In this document: one piece after another, positions 57,575 through 64,000 of the stretch
Layout: each line of letters opens with the position of its first letter
Position numbering within the stretch: position 1 is the first letter of the stretch
Assembly: GCA_963675135.1 (NCBI GenBank)
Contig: OY776120.1
Span: 23,774,001 to 23,838,000, forward strand
Source of the DNA: Galeopsis tetrahit
Taxonomy: Eukaryota > Streptophyta > Magnoliopsida > Lamiales > Lamiaceae
Direction of reading: 5' to 3'
DNA: 64,000 nucleotides
Position numbers and translations under genes: made by a program
The notes under the pieces: generated by a model
Database searches by the model: none
Told to the model about the DNA's origin: nothing
The model's input: only the letters and a program-made list of their open reading frames with translations

Positions 57575-58498
57575 CGCAGGAACCCTAGGTCTCACTTCGA
57601 AACTCGGAAACATCGCAACCTCCTCTCAATTCCGATCTATTGCTTTTGATTCTGTTGGAGCTCTGCCCCAATTCCGATATCAGTCAGCCGTTGGCCTGAA
57701 GAAGCTCTAAGGTGTTACCTCTTCCCCTCCATTTTGGTTAGTTCGTTTTCACCTTCTAATTCTCCATTCCCTTTTACCGCTATTGTAAGAATGGGCGTTT
57801 ATCTACTTTACGTATCTGTTTCAAAATTTGGATCTCGATTAACGTTTGTGAAGTTATGGTTTAAATTGCGTGAGGAAGGAACGCTAGATTGGTGTTACTT
57901 GTGAAATTTCAGCAGCAGGTTTCTGTTCACGAATTCTGTACCTAATCGCTCGCTTTAGAATTTCTTAGAAACTGTAGTACATATGTAATCCTATTTTTTT
58001 TGGTAAATCGAGAGAGCTCTAAGTTTTAAATAGAAATAACAGCTAGGGATTGCTATGAGCGAAGTCAGGACTTCGCTAATTGGAAATAATCCTGAAGAAA
58101 AGCAGGGAAGATTTTCTGTAGAATCACATGATGACCTCTTTTCAAGATTCTTAAACTCTGTCCGTTCTGATTAATACTCTATCCATTCCTTAGATAAGTT
58201 TACATGTGCTTTTGGCACAAAAATAAAAAAGATATACTATTAAATGTGGGTAGTTGAGGTAGAGAGATGTGGGAAGAAGGTAAATAGAGGTAAGAAAGAA
58301 AAAAGAAAAAAAAAAGTAGTGAGAGAGATTGGATTTTGCCAAATAAATAAATGTGAACTTTGTGTTAGGAGATGGACCAAAACCTTTCGAAGGGACGGAG
58401 GGAGTATTTCGTAATTGATACAGTGATAAGTTTCATATTAGTTGACATAACCTCTGCTGGTTTAACATAGTTTTTCTGGTTTCTTGTGAATCATCCAG
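57575..58498 (+). promoter_or_regulatory. CCDC12 5' UTR exon and 5'-UTR intron (predicted)
   Basis: Sequence from about 57575 changes from TE to balanced, UTR-like text. CTCTAAG|GTGTTA at 57711 is a plausible donor and TCATCCAG at 58498 a plausible acceptor just before the ATG, so a leader intron of about 786 bases is inferred. The transcription start must lie within tens of bases of the Harbinger element's right end, so the proximal promoter is TE-derived or was split by it. Confidence 0.5.
58177..58404. mobile_element. Stowaway MITE in the CCDC12 5'-UTR intron
   Basis: Left end CTCTATCCATTCCTTAGATA, right end GGGACGGAGGGAG, TA on both sides. 228 bases. Confidence 0.8.
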
Positions 58499-58519
58499 AA
58501 GAAAACTAGCTGAAGAGGA

Positions 58520-60202
58520 ATGGGAGAAGAAGAATCAGTGGAGGCAGCGGCGGTTGCTCGGAGAGAGAGGCTGAGAGCGCTTAAAGCTGCTCAGGAACTC
58601 CTCAATACTCCCGATGATTCTGCTACTGAGCAACCACAACAACTGGACCCCCAAGGTGAAGATGATAATGAAGATGAACTAAATGCGTAAGATTTCTCCC
58701 TTCACTTCGATTCTTTTGGAAAATTGTTGTCTATACTTGTCTGCAAGTTGAAAATTCACCGCCGTTTTTCTTTTGTTTTCTCTTTCTTGCTAAACTCTTA
58801 GGTGCATAGCTTTGGTTTACAATATATTTTGCTAAATTAGGATGAATTGTGCTCAACAAAGTAATCATTTTTTGGGTGAGAATTCGGGGTTAAGATACCA
58901 TACTATTGTTGATAAACGATGAAATTGCTTTGTTTATTTAGGAAAAAGTTCCCATTTGATTGGGTAAATTTTTCTGAAAGATATATGCCACTATTTTCAT
59001 GGATTTTTTTGATGAATTTGATTCTTCCTATCGCCTGAATATATAGCTATTGCCATATGTAGGTCATTGTTTTGAATGATTTTGGGAAGCACTAGACCAA
59101 TATATTTTACTGGTTTGTAGTCTTACTGTCTTAGTGATTTATGTTGTTCTTTCTACAAAAAATGCATATTTAACCCTTGTACTTGGACAAGTGCATATTT
59201 AGCCAATTGCCAGCTTGTAGCTGTTGTGAGAGAGGAGAAAGAGAGGGGGATGGGGGAGAGTGTATGGTGGGGTGGGGTGGGGTTGGACAAGGCACTTATA
59301 CTCACTTTATTTGCAATGTTATTCTTGTTCAATGTTTTAATTTTGGATGCATTATATTCTTCATCAATCCTTTGTGACTGTTTTATTAAATGACTATATT
59401 GATTGCAGCAATGTGAGCATGAAGTTCCGGAATTACCTTCCTCATGACAAGCAACTTCAAGAGGGTAAACTCGCCCCGCCTGTGTTACCTAAATTTGAAG
59501 ACCCTGTCCTGGCAGCTCCTCCTCAAGAGGAGAAGAAAGAGGTGCTTTATGAAATTCTCTCACATATCTCTTCTCACTCTCTAATATATTCTCATGGGAT
59601 ACTAACTGTCGAGAAAATATTCAGGATCCATTTCTTAACATAGCACCAAAGAAACCAAATTGGGACCTGAGGAGGGATGTGCAAAAGAGACTTGACAAGC
59701 TTGAAAGGCGCACTCAAAAGTCTATGTTAACACTCATGGGTTGCCCATCTTTCTTTATCTTGTTACTAATAATTACCTACAATTTTCCCCAATTTACTGG
59801 AGATTTGAAATCATTTTTCTTGTTTTCATTGATATTTTCGTGTTTGCATGCATCAATGATCACATCAAGAGTGCTTAATTTCCCACTGTTAATTGAGAAT
59901 TGTCCTTGACTTTTCAAGTGGCATCTTGATTAGCTTCTGGAAGTTATGAGTGAAAGTGAAAAACACGGGATAAACTGCCTGCAAAACTGTTTATTAAATA
60001 ACTGGCCAGTTTGCTTTAAGAGTACAATTTGCCAAATAAGTAGTTAAGCAGGATTGCATGAGCAACAAACCCTTGTTAAGCTGTTTTCTTTTGTTGGAAT
60101 TTAATAACATCAACCTGATTTCTGATCATTCCATTATCTTGTGCAGAACGTGAGGAAGAAAAAAGGAGATCAGAAGAGACTGAAAATGGGGGAGAAGACT
60201 GA
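58520..60202 (+). CDS. CCDC12: CCDC12/cwf18-family spliceosome-associated protein
   Basis: Four coding exons joined at GT-AG borders in consistent phase: 58520-58686, 59409-59541, 59625-59739, 60147-60202 (471 bases, 156 aa). The N-terminus is MGEEESVEAAAVARRERLRA, basic and helical, followed by an acidic Gln-rich stretch. The family core is SMKFRNYLPHDKQLQEGKLA then PPVLPKFEDPV, DPFLNIAPKKPNWDLRRDVQ and KRLDKLERRTQKSM, ending in a charged coiled coil EREEEKRRSEE. This is the cwf18 domain (PF08315), found in a small nuclear protein of activated spliceosomes associated with the Prp19/NTC-related complex. The length fits the family and nothing is missing. Exon 3 ends ATGG|GTTGCC, a slightly weak donor, but exon 4 restores the frame exactly. 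It appears intact and expressed, though expression is inferred. Confidence 0.93.
59245..59282 (+). promoter_or_regulatory. potential G-quadruplex in CCDC12 intron 1
   Basis: Five G tracts on the sense strand (GGGGG, GGGGG, then GGGG-T-GGGG-T-GGGG at 59269-59282). Very short loops favour folding. Function unknown. Confidence 0.45.
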
Positions 60203-61825
60203 TTGTGCTTGTTATTTTTTCTGAATTTTCGTATCGAGTATATACCATGTACTTCACCGTTTGAAGTTGATTAGTACAAGGCTCCACTTTTGGGGGCAAT
60301 TACAATCTCTTGTTTGTTTGAAAGAGAGTAGAAAACAAGTTGGTATTTCCATGCTTGTTAGAGCTAATTACTCTGATACTGAAAAAAACCCAGTAATGTA
60401 TCATTAGTACTAATTGGGTTTCCATAGCCAAGGGAATGAACACAAATCTCAACTATTTTCATGCGGACTTCTTTCATCGGATCAAGCAAACACACTGTCT
60501 TCACGACTTTTGCAGCCCATTTTGCAATTTGCATGCACGAGAAAATACAGTAAGTTGGATTCTAAATGCCAAAATACTTGGGCTATGTTTGCTTACAGCT
60601 TCCTAAATCATTTTTATTATTTTAAATTCAAATCCTTGTTTGTTTTCGTGGATTTTGGTGTAGGATTTCAAATATTCAAATTTTACTCTGTTATAGGAGT
60701 ACCTATAATGAACATGGTTAACTTTTTTTAATTATTTATCTCATACTTTTAAAAGTTACGTAGTAATTTAAATTAAGAATGGTGAACTTCAAAATCATGT
60801 TAATACACTCCGTAAAAGATGGTGAACTTCAAAATCATGTTAATACACTCCATAAAAGATTGTTTGATTAAATGTATTTGAACAAGCTCGAGCGAGCTGA
60901 ATTCAAATCCCTTAATTTCAATTTCTTTTCTATTGTACTGGTAAATCGTTTTGTCTTTTTTATGAATTTAATGTTTCAGGCTCCAAATGGAGAGATTTGA
61001 TATATGGATTTTAAATCTACCATTCAAATCCATTTGGATTATGAATGAATTTTAAATACTTGATTTTTACTTACACATTTTTTAGTTAAAATTGAGAGAA
61101 TTTTAAATCCTCACTAAAATCACGTCATTTGAAAGACCTCTTTAAATCAAATACCATCGTTCAAACACAACCTTAAATTAAATAGTAGGAGATTCATCAT
61201 TACACCTCTTCATCACTTGTTAATTTGGAAAAATCTTTGTCTACCTAGTTGATAATTTTTTTAAACATTTTTAGGAAATGCTAACCAATAACATTTTTAG
61301 GGAAAGAATTGAAATAATAATAGTAATTCTTATGATTGGTAATTTGGTATTGATAAGGAATGAAAAAGATATTCCTTATATGATTCTAATCTTATGATTG
61401 GTATGCTTCAATAAATTGTAAGGAAATTTTAAAATTAATCTTAAATGACTAAATTATACTTGAACATTATTTTTTTAAAAAAATATATAAATTAATTAAA
61501 AACTATGTAATTTTTTTAACAGTTTACAAAGCTTAAAATTCCTATTGTTCTTTACCTATTCTTTCACGTAAATTATTACATATTTTTTATTATAAAATTA
61601 TTTTTTAGCTTTAAAATATAATTAGTCGTTAAATAATTTTAATTAATAAATAAATCAACTATAAATTTTTATGACAATAAAGTAAATAACTACAAATTTT
61701 TATGACAGTAAAGTAAATCATTAAAATAAAGTGACAAAAAATATCAAGAAGAAGTTCTAACCAAACAAAAAAAATTCAAAATAGGTAACACTTGTGGTTC
61801 AACCAAATATTAAGAAAATAAATCT
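60203..61825. other. CCDC12 3' flank and AT-rich spacer
   Basis: The first few hundred bases are likely 3' UTR. A 40-base perfect-but-one tandem duplication lies at 60781-60860 (GGTGAACTTCAAAATCATGT...). No gene seen. Confidence 0.5.
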
Positions 61826-62066
61826 TCAAACATCACCATTTAAAACAGTTCTAACCAAATCTTCCCTATCTTCTCCAGTCAGGCTAAAAAACACATCAAT
61901 CAACTCAGGAGATTTCGCAATGTGACACACAACTCTGATAACCTCTGATGTAGTAAGATTAGGGATCTTCCTTATCTTTGAATCAATTTTCTGTCTCTTT
62001 TCTGAAATTTCAGCGTCAACTCCGATTGCTTTGCATAAAACTTGGCTAGCAGTAGCAGTAGAAAAA
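61826..62066 (-). pseudogene. C-terminal exon of a Myb/SANT-like protein (PIF/Harbinger ORF1-like)
   Basis: Too short for an ATG-started ORF, but the minus strand reads about 79 codons without a stop from about 62066 to a TGA at 61826: STATASQVLCKAIGVD, KRQKIDSKIRKIPNLTTSEV, then SPELIDVFFSLTGEDREDLV. This pattern (a basic stretch, an IP-LT-SEV motif, then PELIDVFFSL) resembles the tail of plant Myb/SANT-like proteins, including the accessory ORF of PIF/Harbinger transposons. A TAG acceptor-like site precedes it. No upstream exon is visible to the right, so it may be a fragment. Confidence 0.5.
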
Positions 62067-63616
62067 CTATGAATATTAGTTAAAACACTAAATAATATTT
62101 TAAAATTATTAAAAACAAATTATGACTAGTATATAAAATATAAAATAATTTTTTTTAAATCTAAAATATTATAATATGAAAAAATAAAAAAAATTATTTT
62201 CTAAATCAATTAATTCTTAGAAAACTCCATTAACATGCCTAATTAGAAAAAATAGTACTATAAATTTATTTATTTTAAATAATATAATAAATATAGAAAT
62301 TTATTCTTAAAATAATAAAACTTTCAAATGAAAAAAAAATTAAAATCGCCAAAATTATTCACTGAAACCTTACTTATATATTAATATTCAAATATTTTAA
62401 ATCCCAAATAATTTTTCAAAATAAATTAAAAAATCATTGAATTAATTCAATAAATAGAAGTATATTTATTTAAATAGAGAATTACAAAAAATAGGTCTTC
62501 ATATTTTTTATGAGCTAATTTCAAATAAAAAAATATAATAAAAAAGAAAAATAATAAAATTGACATATAGTTAATTTCAAATAATTTTTTTTACTATTCA
62601 TCATCTTCTTTTCATTAAAGTGGGGGGAGTGGGTGAAAATTTTGAATTTACTTGTATATATATTTTTTTATTTGAGGATTTTTTATGATTTAAAATATTT
62701 GGAAAATTTTGGATTTATTTAAAATATTAAAATAAATGTAAAGTTTTAATAAGGAATTTTGATAGTTTTAATAAATGATTTTTTTATTTGAGATTTTTTT
62801 TCAAAGATAAATTTGTATATTCATTTAATTATTTTTAAATAATTAAATAATTTCTAATATCTATTTGCAATTATATATTTTTTGAATTAAGTAAGTTAAT
62901 TGATTTTTCTAATAATATATTGATTTATGAAGGAATTTATTTAGTTTTTTAAATTTTATTAATATTAAAATTTTTAAAAAATTTTAAAAAAAAGTTAATT
63001 CGAATTTTAAATATTATTCACAAGTTATTTTTCAAATTTTTTAATTTTTTTTTTTTTTTTGCTAATTTTCATGATTTTTTAATTAATAAATTTAAATTAA
63101 TTTTTAATTCATATAAAAAAATAGAAATATATAAAAAAATGTCACAAAACATATAAAAAAGAAAATGGATTAAATTCATGTGGGCATGACTTGTTACATT
63201 ACCTGCTATTGCAGGTAAAATGACTGATTTAAAAATTTAAGTATACTTATTATACTAAAATCAAAATGTATAATCCGTTTGGACCAAATTCAAAATCAGG
63301 CCAATTTAGTGGACTAAAAAATCTTTAATCCCTTTAAATTTTATATTTAGACGGAGTGTTGATCAGTTTTTTCCATTTTAGCTTCATAAAATTAAATTCA
63401 ATTGTGATATATGACATTTTATAAAATAAAATAAAATAAAATAAATTCAATTAAATTTCATTTTATTTTTTCTGTTTACGTAATTTAAAAGAAATTAAAT
63501 GATGCTAGATTTAGTTAGATTTGGGAGGTGAGATTTTATTTTGGCCTTAATTAACCTAAATTAATTATTAATTAAATTATAATTAAAACAGATGAATTCA
63601 TCTAAACTATATAATA
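62067..63616. other. very AT-rich spacer
   Basis: Long A/T runs and no coding signal. A short hairpin, TTACCTGCTATTGCAGGTAA, at 63200-63219 is the only feature noted. Confidence 0.5.
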
Positions 63617-63784
63617 CTCCTCCGTCTATAAGTTTCCCATTTTACCATTTTAGTACGTCCACCTATAAGTTTCTCATACCTTTTTTGGTAAGTACTTTTT
63701 TTTACACTTCACTTTATATTTTACTTTTTTTCATCACTTGTACTATATATATTATTTAATCAACTTATAGATGGACGGAGGGAG
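63617..63784. mobile_element. Stowaway MITE
   Basis: CTCCTCCGTCTATAAGTTTC at the left, its inverse ending ATGGACGGAGGGAG at the right, TA on both sides. 168 bases. Sister copy fragment at about 45190. Confidence 0.85.
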
Positions 63785-64000
63785 TAGTAGATGTAACACC
63801 GTGTAATAGGGAGATCCTGTCCAGTTTTTCATACACTCAGAAAAAAATTCCAATTTTCATGGATTTGGAAAATGGAAATTATAAATATCTCATCAATTTA
63901 ATTTGTAAATACTTTGTATATTTTTTTCTTTGATCGATCAATTACCTTTGCTTTATTTTGGTGGAAATTCGATTTATATACTCGTAGACCAAGTTGCGGC

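Overview
This is a plant nuclear window, most likely from an eudicot. It is AT-rich and intron-rich, dominated by Ty1/copia LTR retrotransposons and miniature DNA transposons (Stowaway, Tourist, CACTA-type MITEs), and its host genes have GT-AG introns. I cannot name the species. There are no operons, CRISPR arrays, rRNA genes or convincing tRNA genes.

Layout, left to right. Positions 1-9819 hold the 5' part of a minus-strand CACTA (En/Spm-like) transposon. It has a decayed Transposase_21 gene (1-2032), a decayed Transposase_24/Ptta-like gene (2684-3990), an unexpected internal block of subterminal motifs (2270-2470), and an intact outer TIR at 9819. A truncated tandem pair of Sirevirus-like copia elements (4032-8724) is nested inside it. 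Positions 9938-24294 are a pile of three partial copia elements: C (+ strand, 9938-12619), B (- strand, 12620 to about 16064) and D (- strand, about 16065-24294). Each has lost at least one end, and their reading frames are broken. Positions 24295-29488 contain a long inverted repeat with a nested Stowaway, a SINE-like head, a possible Helitron 5' end, and two tandem copies of an exon resembling the cohesin-release factor WAPL. Positions 29489-33963 are a non-autonomous LTR element present as LTR-internal-LTR-internal.

Positions 34007-39010 carry a CACTA MITE with perfect TTA duplications, a second CACTA end, and an ankyrin-PGG (ACD6/ITN1-like) gene remnant. Its last exon is split by two solo LTRs, each with a perfect 5-bp target duplication (CCTCA and TGTCC). 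Positions 40621-44546 hold the youngest element: a copia with two identical 198-bp LTRs and an uninterrupted 1139-aa protease-integrase-RT-RNase H ORF, but no gag. Positions 45519-53358 are a MITE/Helitron/MULE district: an inverted pair of a 437-bp repeat, a tandem array of Helitron 5' ends with one 3' end, an expanded MITE, a Tourist MITE, and a MULE with a 9-bp duplication and a GC-rich interior (Pack-MULE candidate). A 5'-truncated LINE follows (53677 to about 55290), then a deleted PIF/Harbinger element (56477-57568).

The only host gene that looks intact is a four-exon CCDC12/cwf18-type splicing factor gene (58520-60202, 156 aa). Its 5' UTR begins a few tens of bases from the Harbinger element, and its 5'-UTR intron contains a Stowaway MITE. 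Past it lie AT-rich spacer, a 3' exon of a Myb/SANT-like protein of the kind found in PIF/Harbinger elements (minus strand, 61826-62066), and another Stowaway.

I did not find a clear new biological system. The most unusual items are the gag-less but otherwise intact copia, the double solo-LTR disruption of one exon, the two tandem shared-LTR arrays, the Pack-MULE candidate, and the transposon-abutted CCDC12 promoter.
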